From positions 1 to 64,000 of the forward strand of contig JAGBMJ010000112.1 in assembly GCA_017634975.1 (NCBI GenBank): a stretch of 64,000 nt of DNA, in the 5' to 3' direction. The DNA comes from Lachnospiraceae bacterium (GTDB lineage: Bacteria; Bacillota; Clostridia; Lachnospirales; Lachnospiraceae). Under the pieces are notes generated by a model. That model searched no databases, had not been told where the DNA came from, and worked only from the letters and a program-made list of their open reading frames with translations. This document shows positions 53,226-62,678 of the stretch, one piece after another. How positions within the stretch are numbered: position 1 is the stretch's first letter; each line of letters begins with the position of its first letter. A program made the position numbers and the translations under genes.

Positions 53226-54104
53226 ATGAAACCCATCAAGGAAGGTAAAGTAAGAGAGATCTATGACAACGGCGACAGCCTGATCATGGTGGCAACTGAC
53301 CGCATCAGCTGCTTTGATGTGATCTTAAAAAACATCATCCGCAAGAAGGGCAGTGTGCTGACACAGATGTCCAGATTCTGGTTTGATATGACAAAGGACA
53401 TCGTTCCGAATCATATGATCACTACCGATGTTAATGAGATGCCGGAATTCTTCCGGAAACCGGAATACACCGGCAACAGCATGATGTGCAAGAAGCTGCA
53501 TATGCTTCCGATCGAATGCATCGTTCGCGGCTATATCACCGGCAGCGGCTGGGCAAGCTATCAGAAGAACGGTACCGTATGCGGCATCACCCTTCCGGAA
53601 GGTCTGAAGGAATCCGAAAAACTGCCGCAGCCGATCTACACACCGAGCACCAAGGCAGAGATCGGTGACCACGATGAGAACATCTCCTTTGAGCGTTCCG
53701 TGGAAGTGCTGGAGAAGGAATTCCCGGGCAAGGGACAGGAATATGCAGAGAAGCTGCGCGACTACACCATTGCCCTGTACGTAAAGTGTGCAGATTACGC
53801 AAGAAGCAAAGGGATCATCATTGCAGATACCAAGTTTGAGTTCGGTCTGGATGAGAACGGCAATATCGTGATCGGCGATGAGATGCTCACGCCGGACAGC
53901 TCCCGTTTCTGGCCGGTAGATGGTTACGAAGCAGGCAAGAGCCAGCCGTCCTTCGACAAGCAGTTTGCAAGAGACTGGCTGAAGAAGAACGTGGACGAGA
54001 GCACCAAGGACAGCTGGACGCTCCCGAAAGAGGTGGAAGATAAGACCATCGAGAAGTACCTGCAGGCTTATAAGATGCTGACCGGCAAGGAACTGGAAGT
54101 ATAA
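53226..54104 (+). CDS. purC: SAICAR synthetase (purine biosynthesis)
   Basis: A 292-residue phosphoribosylaminoimidazole-succinocarboxamide synthase, joining CAIR and aspartate with ATP in purine synthesis. Motifs are KEGKVREIYDNGDSLIMVAT, DRISCFDVILKN, the signature LPIECIVRGYITGSGW and GIIIADTKFEFGLDENG. AGGAGGAACC lies before the ATG. The preceding 123 bases are AT-rich with several TATACT-like hexamers (53160-53200); the exact promoter is unclear. It is convergent with purB and shares a terminator with it. Confidence 0.97.
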   Translation: MKPIKEGKVREIYDNGDSLIMVATDRISCFDVILKNIIRKKGSVLTQMSRFWFDMTKDIVPNHMITTDVNEMPEFFRKPEYTGNSMMCKKLHMLPIECIVRGYITGSGWASYQKNGTVCGITLPEGLKESEKLPQPIYTPSTKAEIGDHDENISFERSVEVLEKEFPGKGQEYAEKLRDYTIALYVKCADYARSKGIIIADTKFEFGLDENGNIVIGDEMLTPDSSRFWPVDGYEAGKSQPSFDKQFARDWLKKNVDESTKDSWTLPKEVEDKTIEKYLQAYKMLTGKELEV

Positions 54105-54129
54105 AAGAGCAAACGAAACAAAAGCAATA

Positions 54130-54163
54130 AAAAACCGGGCGCCGTGATCGACACCCGGTTTTT
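54130..54163. terminator. Bidirectional terminator between purC and purB
   Basis: AAAACCGGG pairs with CCCGGTTTT around a 14-base loop, with T on the plus-strand 3' side and A before the stem, so it can work for both convergent genes. Confidence 0.85.
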
Positions 54164-54177
54164 GAATCTATCTTTAT

Positions 54178-55614
54178 TTACACATTCACCACACCGGTTG
54201 CGCCCAGCAGTTCCTTGTTGGCATCCAGTACCGGCTTCACGAAATCACGCAGATAAACTTCGACCTGTCTCGGAGAACGTCCCACATAATCGGCCGGATT
54301 CATCTTGGCTTCCAGCTCTTCGCGTGTTAAGTGGAACTTCTCATCGGCTGCGATCAGATCCAGCAGATCATTCTCCTTGCCTTCCTTCTTAACATGTTTG
54401 CCCGCTTCCATGGAAAGGGTACGGATCTCTTCGTGCATTTCCTGACGGTCACCGCCGGCTTTTACGGCATCCATCATGATGTTCTCGGTTGCCATAAACG
54501 GCAGCTCGCTCTTTAAACGTTTCTCGATGACTTTCTCATTTACAACCAGGCCGTCCACAACGTTCAGGCACAGTTCCAGGATACCGTCGGTAGCCAGGAA
54601 TGCTTCAGCGATGGAGATACGCTTATTGGCACTGTCATCCAGGGTACGCTCAAACCACTGGGTAGCAGAGGTGATCGCCGGGTTCAGGGCATCGATGATC
54701 ACGTAGCGGGAGAGGGAAGCGATACGCTCGCTGCGCATCGGGTTGCGCTTGTAAGCCATAGCGGAAGATCCGATCTGGGACTTCTCAAACGGTTCCTCTA
54801 CTTCTTTTAAGTGCTGCAGCAGACGGATGTCGTTGCTCATCTTGTGAGCCGAAGCAGCGATGCCGGCTAAGATGTTGAGCACGCGGGTGTCCACCTTGCG
54901 GGAATAGGTTTGTCCGGAAACCGGATAGCAGGAGGTGAAGCCCATCTTCTTGGCGATCATCGGATCGATCTTGTCGATGGTCTCGTTGTCACCGTTAAAC
55001 AGTTCCAAAAAGCTGGCCTGGGTGCCGGTGGTACCCTTGGAGCCCAGGAGCTTTAAGCTGCCTGCGATATATTCCAGATCTTCCAGATCCATCATAAACT
55101 CGTTGATCCACAGCGTTGCACGCTTGCCGACAGTCGTCGGCTGTGCCGGCTGGAAGTGGGTAAATGCCAGGGTTGGCAGATCTTTGTACTCATCGGCAAA
55201 TTTCGCCAGCTCATCGATCACGCACACCAGTTTGCGCTTAACCAGCTTCAGCGCCTCGCTCATCACGATGATATCGGTGTTATCACCAACGTAGCAGGAG
55301 GTCGCACCCAGATGGATGATGCCTTTTGCCTTCGGGCATTGCAGGCCGTAAGCGTACACGTGGCTCATAACGTCGTGACGAACTTCCTTTTCACGCTTCT
55401 TTGCGTCCTCGTAGTTGATGTTGTCCTTGTTTGCCTTGAGCTCCTCGATCATCTCCGGGGTGATCTGGGTCAGGCCCAGCTCCATCTCGGTTTCAGCCAG
55501 TGCGATCCACAGGCGTCTCCAGGTACGGAATTTCATATCCGGTGAGAAAATGTACTGCATATCCTTGCTGGCATAGCGCTCGGATAAGGGGCTCTGATAA
55601 ATATCGGTTGCCAT
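54178..55614 (-). CDS. purB: Adenylosuccinate lyase
   Basis: A 478-residue adenylosuccinate lyase acting twice in purine synthesis (SAICAR to AICAR, adenylosuccinate to AMP). The fumarate-lyase signature SSAMAYKRNPMRSERI is present, as are THFQPAQPTTVGKR and GATSCYVGDNTDI. The start MATDIYQSPLSERYASKDMQ at 55614 is preferred because AGGAGG lies 8 bases upstream on the minus strand; a longer frame adds 29 unlikely residues. It is divergent from purA and convergent with purC. Confidence 0.97.
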   Translation of the reverse strand: MATDIYQSPLSERYASKDMQYIFSPDMKFRTWRRLWIALAETEMELGLTQITPEMIEELKANKDNINYEDAKKREKEVRHDVMSHVYAYGLQCPKAKGIIHLGATSCYVGDNTDIIVMSEALKLVKRKLVCVIDELAKFADEYKDLPTLAFTHFQPAQPTTVGKRATLWINEFMMDLEDLEYIAGSLKLLGSKGTTGTQASFLELFNGDNETIDKIDPMIAKKMGFTSCYPVSGQTYSRKVDTRVLNILAGIAASAHKMSNDIRLLQHLKEVEEPFEKSQIGSSAMAYKRNPMRSERIASLSRYVIIDALNPAITSATQWFERTLDDSANKRISIAEAFLATDGILELCLNVVDGLVVNEKVIEKRLKSELPFMATENIMMDAVKAGGDRQEMHEEIRTLSMEAGKHVKKEGKENDLLDLIAADEKFHLTREELEAKMNPADYVGRSPRQVEVYLRDFVKPVLDANKELLGATGVVNV

Positions 55615-55662
55615 AGGGTAAAACCTCCTGAAATTTTGTTGTTTACTTATTGATACTTTCTG

Positions 55663-55691
55663 ATTATAATAAACAAGGTGTGCTTTGGCAA
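55663..55691 (-). promoter_or_regulatory. Promoter of purB
   Basis: On the minus strand, TTGCCA (55691-55686) and a consensus TATAAT (55668-55663) are 17 bases apart. It lies in the 139-base divergent region shared with purA. Confidence 0.75.
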
Positions 55692-55753
55692 GTGCAGGCA
55701 CGCAGATTTGAACTATAAAAAGCAGTGAAGCATCATTTTAGGAGGAAACAGGA

Positions 55754-57049
55754 ATGGTAAAAGCTGTTGTAGGAGCAAACTGGGGGGATGAAGGCAAAGG
55801 CAAGATCACGGATATGCTGGCGGAAAATGCCGATATCGTTGTACGCTTCCAGGGTGGTGCAAATGCAGGACATACGATCAAGAATTCGTACGGCAAGTTT
55901 GCATTGCATACCCTGCCGTCCGGTGTGTTTTACGATCATACCACTTCGGTGATCGGAAACGGTGTGGCACTCAATGTTCCGAAGTTTTTTGAGGAAGTGA
56001 AATCCATCACATCCAAGGGCGTGCCGATGCCGAAGATCATGATCAGCGACAGAGCTCAGGTCGTGATGCCGTATCATATCCTGTTTGATGAATATGAGGA
56101 AGAACGTCTGAAGGGAGCGGCTTTCGGTTCCACCAAGTCCGGTATCGCACCGTTCTATTCGGACAAGTTTGCAAAGATCGGTTTTCAGGTGAATGAACTT
56201 TTCGAAGAGGAGAGTATCCTGAGAGATAAGATCAACCGGGTTATTGTGCAGAAAAACGTGCTTCTCGAGCATCTGTATCATAAACCGCTTCTGAAAGAGG
56301 ATGAAATCTTTGATACTCTGATGGAATACAAGAAGATGGTAGAGCCGTATGTAGGGGATGTGAGTGCATTCCTCTGCAGGGCATTGAAGGAGGGCAAGAC
56401 TGTATTGCTGGAAGGCCAGCTGGGCACCCTGAAGGACACCGACCACGGTATCTATCCGATGGTAACCAGCTCCAATACCATTGCGGCATATGGTGCGGTA
56501 GGTGCAGGTGTGCCGCCATACGAGATCAAGCAGATCGTGACGGTGGTGAAGGCTTATTCCTCTTCCGTCGGCGGCGGTGATTTTGTATCCGAGATCCACG
56601 GTGCGGAGGCGGATGAGCTGCGTAACCGCGGCGGTGATGGCGGCGAATTCGGTGCCACCACGGGACGTCCGCGTCGTGTGGGCTGGTTTGACTGTGTGGC
56701 ATCCAAGTACGGCTGCCGTCTGCAGGGTACCACGGATGTGGCGTTCACCGTACTGGATGTGCTGGGGTATCTGGATGAGATCCCGGTATGTGTAGGGTAT
56801 GAGATCGACGGTGAAGAGACGACTGATTTCCCGGTGACCAGAAGACTGGCTGCCGCTAAGCCGGTATGGAAGAAAATGCCGGGCTGGAAGAGTGATATCC
56901 GCGGCATCCGCAAGTACGAGGAATTGCCGGAGAACTGCCGCAAGTACGTCGAGTTCGTAGAGGAGCAGATCGGCTATCCGATCACGATGATCTCCAACGG
57001 ACCGGCTCGTGAGGATATCATCTATCGTGAGAGCCTGCTGAAAAAATAA
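55754..57049 (+). CDS. purA: Adenylosuccinate synthetase
   Basis: A 431-residue adenylosuccinate synthetase, converting IMP plus aspartate to adenylosuccinate with GTP. It has the P-loop-like NWGDEGKGKITDMLAE, GGANAGHTIKN, LEGQLGTLKDTDHGIYPMVT and GEFGATTGRPRRVGWFD. The family's usual GAQG in the LLEGAQG motif reads GQLG here, a small departure also common in this subgroup. AGGAGG precedes the ATG. With divergent purB it forms a two-step AMP branch. Confidence 0.96.
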   Translation: MVKAVVGANWGDEGKGKITDMLAENADIVVRFQGGANAGHTIKNSYGKFALHTLPSGVFYDHTTSVIGNGVALNVPKFFEEVKSITSKGVPMPKIMISDRAQVVMPYHILFDEYEEERLKGAAFGSTKSGIAPFYSDKFAKIGFQVNELFEEESILRDKINRVIVQKNVLLEHLYHKPLLKEDEIFDTLMEYKKMVEPYVGDVSAFLCRALKEGKTVLLEGQLGTLKDTDHGIYPMVTSSNTIAAYGAVGAGVPPYEIKQIVTVVKAYSSSVGGGDFVSEIHGAEADELRNRGGDGGEFGATTGRPRRVGWFDCVASKYGCRLQGTTDVAFTVLDVLGYLDEIPVCVGYEIDGEETTDFPVTRRLAAAKPVWKKMPGWKSDIRGIRKYEELPENCRKYVEFVEEQIGYPITMISNGPAREDIIYRESLLKK

Positions 57050-57075
57050 AAGAATAACAACAGGTAGTATTTGTA

Positions 57076-58035
57076 ATGCTTTGGATTATGTTGACGCTCT
57101 TTTACGGTGTAGTCAAGGGCGTTCGTGAGATCGTAAAAAAGAAATCCTTTGAGAAAAGTACCCTTATGGAGGTACTTTTCTTTTATACACTGATCGGTTT
57201 TGTGATGCTGCTCCCGACAGCGGGAAATGTGGGAGGGATGACACCGGCGCTGTACGGACTGGTGGCAGTCAAGTCCTTTATCATCTTTGTGGCATGGCTG
57301 TGCGGGTTTAAAGCGGTCAAGGAGATCCCTATCAGTGTCTATGGCGTGCTGGATCTGTCGAGGGTGCTGTTTTCCACACTGTTAGGTGTCTTTGTTCTTC
57401 ATGAGACGTTGAACGGCAACCGTATTGCGGGCATTGTGCTGGTAGCCTCCGGTCTGATCGCACTGCGTTTTGAAAAGCCATGGCGGGAGAGGCGGGAAGC
57501 GCGGAAAGCTGCGGTTCCGGGAAAGACGGCCGGCGAAGAGAATACCGAAGAAGGCATCAGTTCAGAGGAAACCACGCATCCGGCGCACGTAGAGCCGAAA
57601 GAAAAGGGAAATCAGATCTTATTTATCGTCATGGCGTTCCTGTCCGCTTTATTGAACGCTATGAGTGGTACGATGGATAAAATCCTGACCAAGGATGTGA
57701 CGCCGGCGCAATTGCAGTTCTGGTATATGTTCTTTTTGCTGCTGATGTATGCGGCATATATCCTGGTGACCCGTACGAAGATGGATGTGAAGCGTGCGCT
57801 GAAGAATTACTGGATCTGGATCCTGAGCATCCTGTTCATCTTTGCGGACCGGGCATTGTTCATCGCAAATGAGATCCCGGATTCCAAAGTGACGGTGATG
57901 ACGCTGCTCAAACAGGCAGGATGTATTGTGACCATCCTTGCGGGCAAATTTGTATTTAAGGAAAAGGGGATCGGCTATAAGCTTTGCTGCGCCGCTGTGA
58001 TCATCGCCGGCATCGTGATCGGATCGATCAGGTAG
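57076..58035 (+). CDS. EamA/DMT-type transporter
   Basis: A 319-residue membrane protein with about ten hydrophobic segments in two EamA halves separated by a charged cytoplasmic linker (residues 137-177). The first half has GFKAVKEIPISVYGVLDLSR; the second has FADRALFIANEIPDSKVTVM and the C-terminal CCAAVIIAGIVIG. Drug/metabolite family transporters export small molecules; the substrate is unknown. No good ribosome binding site precedes the ATG at 57076. It follows purA by 26 bases. A terminator-like hairpin lies inside its coding sequence. Confidence 0.8.
   Translation: MLWIMLTLFYGVVKGVREIVKKKSFEKSTLMEVLFFYTLIGFVMLLPTAGNVGGMTPALYGLVAVKSFIIFVAWLCGFKAVKEIPISVYGVLDLSRVLFSTLLGVFVLHETLNGNRIAGIVLVASGLIALRFEKPWRERREARKAAVPGKTAGEENTEEGISSEETTHPAHVEPKEKGNQILFIVMAFLSALLNAMSGTMDKILTKDVTPAQLQFWYMFFLLLMYAAYILVTRTKMDVKRALKNYWIWILSILFIFADRALFIANEIPDSKVTVMTLLKQAGCIVTILAGKFVFKEKGIGYKLCCAAVIIAGIVIGSIR
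57153..57186 (+). terminator. Intragenic terminator-like hairpin
   Basis: GAAAAGTACC (57153-57162) pairs perfectly with GGTACTTTTC (57171-57180) around an 8-base loop and is followed by TTTTAT. It lies about 80 bases inside the transporter gene, downstream of purA. It may end most purA transcripts. Confidence 0.6.
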
Positions 58036-58076
58036 CAAAAAAACGATTTCGTAAACACAGAAAGGAACGATTATCT

Positions 58077-60428
58077 ATGGGTTTACTTGACGGTTTAAAT
58101 GACAGACAATACGAAGCTGCGGCTCATGTGGACGGACCGCTTCTGATCATTGCGGGTGCAGGCTCCGGCAAGACCAGAGTGCTGACACACCGTGTAGCAT
58201 ATCTGATCAAAGAGATCGGCGTGAAACCGTATAATATCATGGCCATCACCTTCACGAATAAGGCGGCCGGCGAGATGCGTGAACGTGTGGACAAGATCGT
58301 GGGGGAAGGCTCGGAAGGCGTGTGGGTCATGACCTTTCACGCAACCTGTGTGCGCCTGCTGCGGCGGCATATCGACCAGATCGGCTATGACAATTCCTTT
58401 ACTATTTATGATACCGACGACAGCAAGTCGGTGATGAAGCAGGTCTTTAAGAAGCTGCAGATCGATCCGAAGATGCTTAAGGAAGCCACCGTGCTGCGCG
58501 AGATCTCCAATGCCAAGAACGAGTTGCTCGGGCCCAGAGAGTATGCGGAACTGAATGAGCGGGACTACAGCAAGCACAAGATCATCCAGGCGTATAATGA
58601 ATATCAGGATATCCTGCGCAGTAATAATGCACTGGATTTTGATGATCTGCTGCGTATGACGGTTTATCTCTTCCAGGCGTGCCCGGAGGTGTTGGAGAAC
58701 TATCAGAATCGGTTCCAGTACATCATGGTGGACGAGTATCAGGATACCAACAACGCGCAGTTTGAACTGGTGAAACTCCTGGCCGGCAAGCGGAAGAACA
58801 TTTGCGTAGTTGGTGATGATGACCAGTCCATCTACAAATTCCGAGGGGCCAATATCCAGAATATTCTGAATTTTGAAAAAGTATTCCGCGGCGCCAAGGT
58901 CATCAAACTGGAGCAGAACTACCGCTCCACCCAGAATATCCTGAATGCAGCCAATGCCGTGATCTCCAATAATAAAGGTCGAAAGGTCAAGGCACTCTGG
59001 ACGGATCGTGCAGGCGGTGATCCGGTCTATTTTAAGCAGTATGGAACCGGACGGGAAGAAGCTGAAGAAGTGGTCGCTTCGATCGGTGCGCTCCGCCGCA
59101 AGGGCAAGGCGGACTACAACGACTGCGCTATCCTGTATCGTACCAATGCGCAGTCCCGTGAGTTTGAAGAGGCATTTGTTCGCGAGAATATCCCCTATTT
59201 TATCGTAGGTGGTGTAAACTTCTATGCCAGAAAAGAGATCAAGGACGTACTGGCCTATTTAAAGACGATCGACAATGCGCGAGATGATCTGGCGGTACGC
59301 CGTATCATCAATGTACCCAAGCGTGGGATCGGTGCCACCAGCATACAGAAGGTAACAGACTTTGCAGAGGGACAGGGAATCGCGTTTTTTGAAGCCTGTA
59401 AACGTGCCAAGGATGTGCCGGGGCTGGGCAAGGCAGCGGATAAGATCGCGGCATTTGCAAAGATGATCGAGTCCTATCGGTCTGTGATCAATGATTACGG
59501 CATCACCGAGACGGCCAAGAATATGCTGGATGAGACCGGCTATGTGGATGAGATCAAAGAATCGGATGAGGATGATGCGGAGGACCGCATTGATAACATC
59601 CGGGAATTGTTAAACCGTATGCAGACCTTTGAAAATGAACATACCGGTGCGACATTATCGGAATTTCTGGAAGATGTGGCTCTGGTGTCCGATCTGGACA
59701 GCGCGGATGAACAGGTCTCCCGTGTGCTGTTAATGACCGTGCACAGCGCCAAAGGACTGGAATTTCCCAGAGTATGGCTGTGCGGTATGGAGGATGGCAT
59801 CTTCCCGAGCTATATGACCATCAACAGCGATAATACGGAGGATGAGGAAGAAGAACGCCGTCTGGCTTATGTAGCCATCACCCGTGCAAAGGATGTGCTG
59901 TGCATCAGTGCGGCCAGATCACGTATGGTGCGTGGGGAAACGCAGTGTAATCCGGTGAGCCGCTTTGTGGAAGAGATCCCGGAAGAATACCTGGAAGGGG
60001 AAGTGCCGAAGGGATACGGTTCGAAAATGGACTTTGACGAGGAAGGCTGGAGCAGCGTGGGTTCCCGCAGCAGTTTTGGCGGGGGTGGTTTCGGAAAGAA
60101 CACTTACGGTAAGAATTCCAGCGCCAGGATGTTTTTTAAGGAAATGCCGTTCTCAAAGGAGGAGATTCCCGAACGAGGATTTATTCCGCCGAAGAAAAAG
60201 AAGGAAGCACCGGCAAAGCCTGCGGAGGCGGTGCTGGTCAAAGGCGGGGACCTGCAGATCGAAGAGCCGGATTATGTGGTAGGTGATCGCGTGCTTCATA
60301 TCAAATTCGGCGAGGGTGAGGTGCTGGCTCTCGAAAAAGGCCCCAGAGATTATCAGGTAACGGTGCGTTTTGACACCGTGGGGCAGAAGGTGATGTATGC
60401 CAAATTTGCCAAATTACAGAAAATCTGA
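58077..60428 (+). CDS. pcrA: ATP-dependent DNA helicase PcrA/UvrD
   Basis: A 783-residue superfamily 1A helicase. The start MGLLDGLNDRQYEAAAHVDG is followed by Walker A IIAGAGSGKTRVLTHR (about residues 24-39), MAITFTNKAAGEM, Walker B MVDEYQDTNNAQFELV, DDDQSIYKFRGA, VMLTVHSAKGLEF-like TVHSAKGLEFPRVW and VAITRAKD. It unwinds DNA in repair and removes proteins from DNA. The C-terminal Tudor-like domain (VGDRVLHIKFGEGEVLALEK) is typical of PcrA. I chose the ATG at 58077, with AAAGGA upstream; a longer frame from 57984 overlaps the transporter. Confidence 0.97.
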   Translation: MGLLDGLNDRQYEAAAHVDGPLLIIAGAGSGKTRVLTHRVAYLIKEIGVKPYNIMAITFTNKAAGEMRERVDKIVGEGSEGVWVMTFHATCVRLLRRHIDQIGYDNSFTIYDTDDSKSVMKQVFKKLQIDPKMLKEATVLREISNAKNELLGPREYAELNERDYSKHKIIQAYNEYQDILRSNNALDFDDLLRMTVYLFQACPEVLENYQNRFQYIMVDEYQDTNNAQFELVKLLAGKRKNICVVGDDDQSIYKFRGANIQNILNFEKVFRGAKVIKLEQNYRSTQNILNAANAVISNNKGRKVKALWTDRAGGDPVYFKQYGTGREEAEEVVASIGALRRKGKADYNDCAILYRTNAQSREFEEAFVRENIPYFIVGGVNFYARKEIKDVLAYLKTIDNARDDLAVRRIINVPKRGIGATSIQKVTDFAEGQGIAFFEACKRAKDVPGLGKAADKIAAFAKMIESYRSVINDYGITETAKNMLDETGYVDEIKESDEDDAEDRIDNIRELLNRMQTFENEHTGATLSEFLEDVALVSDLDSADEQVSRVLLMTVHSAKGLEFPRVWLCGMEDGIFPSYMTINSDNTEDEEEERRLAYVAITRAKDVLCISAARSRMVRGETQCNPVSRFVEEIPEEYLEGEVPKGYGSKMDFDEEGWSSVGSRSSFGGGGFGKNTYGKNSSARMFFKEMPFSKEEIPERGFIPPKKKKEAPAKPAEAVLVKGGDLQIEEPDYVVGDRVLHIKFGEGEVLALEKGPRDYQVTVRFDTVGQKVMYAKFAKLQKI

Positions 60429-60566
60429 TCCCTGTTACGTCTGAATTAGTATAAAACTTATAAAAAATGCTGGTAAATCGGAAGATTTTGTGGTATTCTA
60501 TTATATAGTTGATGAAGTATATGTCCGGCGCGAAGCCGGGAAAAATAATTCTTTGAGGAGAAAATT

Positions 60567-60857
60567 ATGGCTAGTAAAGTAGAAGATGTTTTGGCAGCTG
60601 TAAAACTGAACGATCTGCTGAACAAGAAACAGGAGACAGTCGTTGTTGAGGAGAAGAAGTCTACATGGAAGACGGTTCTGATCATCATCGGTATTGTTAC
60701 CGTAGTTGCAGTGATCGCATATGCGGTATACAAGTTTATGACACCGGATTATCTGGATGATTTTGATGATGATTTCGACGATGACTTTGATGATGATTTC
60801 TTCGATGATGATGATTTCGTTGTTGATGAGTCTGAGAAGAAGGACAGCGAGGAGTAA
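60567..60857 (+). CDS. Small membrane protein with Asp-Phe repeat tail
   Basis: A 96-residue protein. Residues 1-32 are a charged cytoplasmic-type helix (MASKVEDVLAAVKLNDLLNK). One membrane helix follows (about 34-58), then a tail built on FDDD repeats (FDDDFDDDFDDDFF, residues 66-80) and an acidic end. Similar small proteins occur in Lachnospiraceae; the function is unknown. The repeated acidic tail could bind cations. TTGAGGAG lies before the ATG. A strong terminator follows. Codon use of the repeat alternates GAT/GAC, so it is not a simple recent duplication. Confidence 0.65.
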   Translation: MASKVEDVLAAVKLNDLLNKKQETVVVEEKKSTWKTVLIIIGIVTVVAVIAYAVYKFMTPDYLDDFDDDFDDDFDDDFFDDDDFVVDESEKKDSEE

Positions 60858-60896
60858 TTCTTCGTCTGGCATCTGAACAGGGATTACGAGTGATTG

Positions 60897-60927
60897 AAAA
60901 GGCGGGATTTTGTATCCCGCCTTTTTT
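60897..60927 (+). terminator. Terminator after the Asp-rich gene
   Basis: AAGGCGGGAT pairs perfectly with ATCCCGCCTT around a 5-base loop, followed by T residues. Confidence 0.92.
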
Positions 60928-60945
60928 CGACAGAAGGAGCAAACC

Positions 60946-62556
60946 ATGAAAAAAGGACAGGAATATACAGGAAAAGTTGTACGTATGGATTTCCCGAATA
61001 AAGGCATCGTTGAGGTGCAGACCGAAGAAGGTACGGAAACGGCAGCAGTGAAAAATGCTCTGCCGGGGCAGACCGTGCGCTTCGGTGTGAATAAGAAGCG
61101 CGGCGGAAAAGCGGAAGGCCGCCTCAAAGAGGTGGCAGAGCACGCACCGTGTGAGGATCCGGAGAATGCCTGTCCGCATATGGGGCAGTGCGGCGGCTGC
61201 CTGTACCAGGGCTTCCCGTATACGGAAACATTAAAAGTAAAGGAAGGCCAGATCAAACGCCTGCTGGGAGGGTATACAGATGGCGCCGTTTATGACGGCA
61301 TCATCCCCAGCCCGGTGGAAGACGGCTACCGCAACAAAATGGAATATACCTTTGGCGATGAGATCAAAGACGGTCCGATGACATTGGGGCTGCATAAGCG
61401 TGGCAGCTTCTATGATATTATGACAGTTGCGGACTGCAGGATCGCAGATGCCGATTTCGGCAGGATCCTGGAGTATACCCTGCAGTTCTTTACGCAAAAG
61501 GGGATCCCATATTATCACCGGATGCGTCATACCGGCATCCTGCGTCATCTGCTGGTGCGTAAGGCTGTCAAAACCGGCGAGATCCTGGTGGCACTCGTGG
61601 CGGCATCGGGAACGGTATCGGCGGATAAGCATTCTTCTGATGCTTCGGTGCCGGAAGTGGGTACGGAGCGGAACGATGTAGAAAAGAACAGCGCTGTTCG
61701 ACTCTGCGGGCAGCAGGATCAGGCGAACGGGGACAAAGTCCAGACGGAAAACTCAGGCTTGACAGAAGAAATGTTGCGGGAATGGGCGGACGGTCTGCGC
61801 GCTCTTACGCTCACGGGCAGTTTTGCGGGTATCCTGCATATCGTCAATGACAATTTTGCGGATGCGGTGAAGTGTGACCGTATGGAGATTCTGTACGGAC
61901 AGGATTGTTTTATGGAGGAATTGCTGGGGCTGCGTTTCCGCGTATCGACATTCTCGTTCTTCCAGACCAACAGTCTGGGGGCAGAGAAATTATATTCCCT
62001 GGTTCGCGACTATTTAATGCAGGAGGGAGTGAAGGGCACCGTTTTTGACCTTTACAGCGGCACCGGAACCATTGCCCAGCTTTTAAGCCCGGCGGCAGAG
62101 CAGGTGATCGGTGTGGAGATCGTGGAGGAAGCCGTGGAGGCTGCCAAAGAAAATGCGGCGCTCAACGGCCTGACTAATTGCAGTTTCATCGCTGGGGATG
62201 TGCTCAAGGTGCTCGATGATGTGACAGAGAAACCGGATTATATCATTCTGGATCCGCCTCGAGACGGTATCCATCCGAAGGCACTTAAGAAGATCCTTGA
62301 CTATGGCGTGGACAGCCTGGTCTACATCTCATGCAAACCGACCAGCCTGGCCCGTGATATGGAAGCCATCTCGGCCGCGGGTTATCGTATCATCCGCTGG
62401 GGTATGGTGGACATGTTCCCGTATACCGGGAATGTCGAAGTCGTGAGCCTTTTGAGCAACACCCAAAGCAAGAAGAAAGAGTCCTATATTACGCTTGATG
62501 TGGAGATGGCAGATTACTATCGCATCAAGAACGAAGGGAAGAATTCTACCACCTAA
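60946..62556 (+). CDS. rlmD: 23S rRNA (uracil-C5)-methyltransferase, RlmD/TrmA family
   Basis: A 536-residue RNA m5U methyltransferase. An N-terminal TRAM domain (residues 4-60) precedes four iron-sulfur-type cysteines at 69, 76, 82 and 85 (ACPHMGQCGGC). The SAM domain shows FQTNSLGAEKLYSL, DLYSGTGTIAQLL, ILDPPRDGIHPKAL and the nucleophile region YISCKPTSLARD. Residues about 223-275 are a divergent, low-complexity insertion. The exact target uridine cannot be assigned, since Firmicutes have RlmCD- and RlmD-like versions. AGAAGGAGC precedes the ATG at 60946. Confidence 0.92.
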   Translation: MKKGQEYTGKVVRMDFPNKGIVEVQTEEGTETAAVKNALPGQTVRFGVNKKRGGKAEGRLKEVAEHAPCEDPENACPHMGQCGGCLYQGFPYTETLKVKEGQIKRLLGGYTDGAVYDGIIPSPVEDGYRNKMEYTFGDEIKDGPMTLGLHKRGSFYDIMTVADCRIADADFGRILEYTLQFFTQKGIPYYHRMRHTGILRHLLVRKAVKTGEILVALVAASGTVSADKHSSDASVPEVGTERNDVEKNSAVRLCGQQDQANGDKVQTENSGLTEEMLREWADGLRALTLTGSFAGILHIVNDNFADAVKCDRMEILYGQDCFMEELLGLRFRVSTFSFFQTNSLGAEKLYSLVRDYLMQEGVKGTVFDLYSGTGTIAQLLSPAAEQVIGVEIVEEAVEAAKENAALNGLTNCSFIAGDVLKVLDDVTEKPDYIILDPPRDGIHPKALKKILDYGVDSLVYISCKPTSLARDMEAISAAGYRIIRWGMVDMFPYTGNVEVVSLLSNTQSKKKESYITLDVEMADYYRIKNEGKNSTT

Positions 62557-62593
62557 GGTTCAGCCTCACAATCGAATAGGAATTTGAATAGAT

Positions 62594-62640
62594 AAGCTGC
62601 AGATGCGGACATGATCCGAGATCTGCAGCTTGTTTTGTTT
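62594..62640 (+). terminator. Terminator of the RNA methyltransferase gene
   Basis: AAGCTGCAGAT (62594-62604) pairs perfectly with ATCTGCAGCTT (62621-62631), followed by GTTTTGTTT. Confidence 0.85.
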
Positions 62641-62678
62641 CAAGCCAAAATAGTCGATTGAAAAAGGAGGACAAATAC

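Noticed and set aside
55636..55650. TTGTTGTTTAC near purB matching the twin repeats at 15502 and 15532
   Set aside because: Only 11 bases of an AT-rich word agree, in another context. Chance is sufficient.
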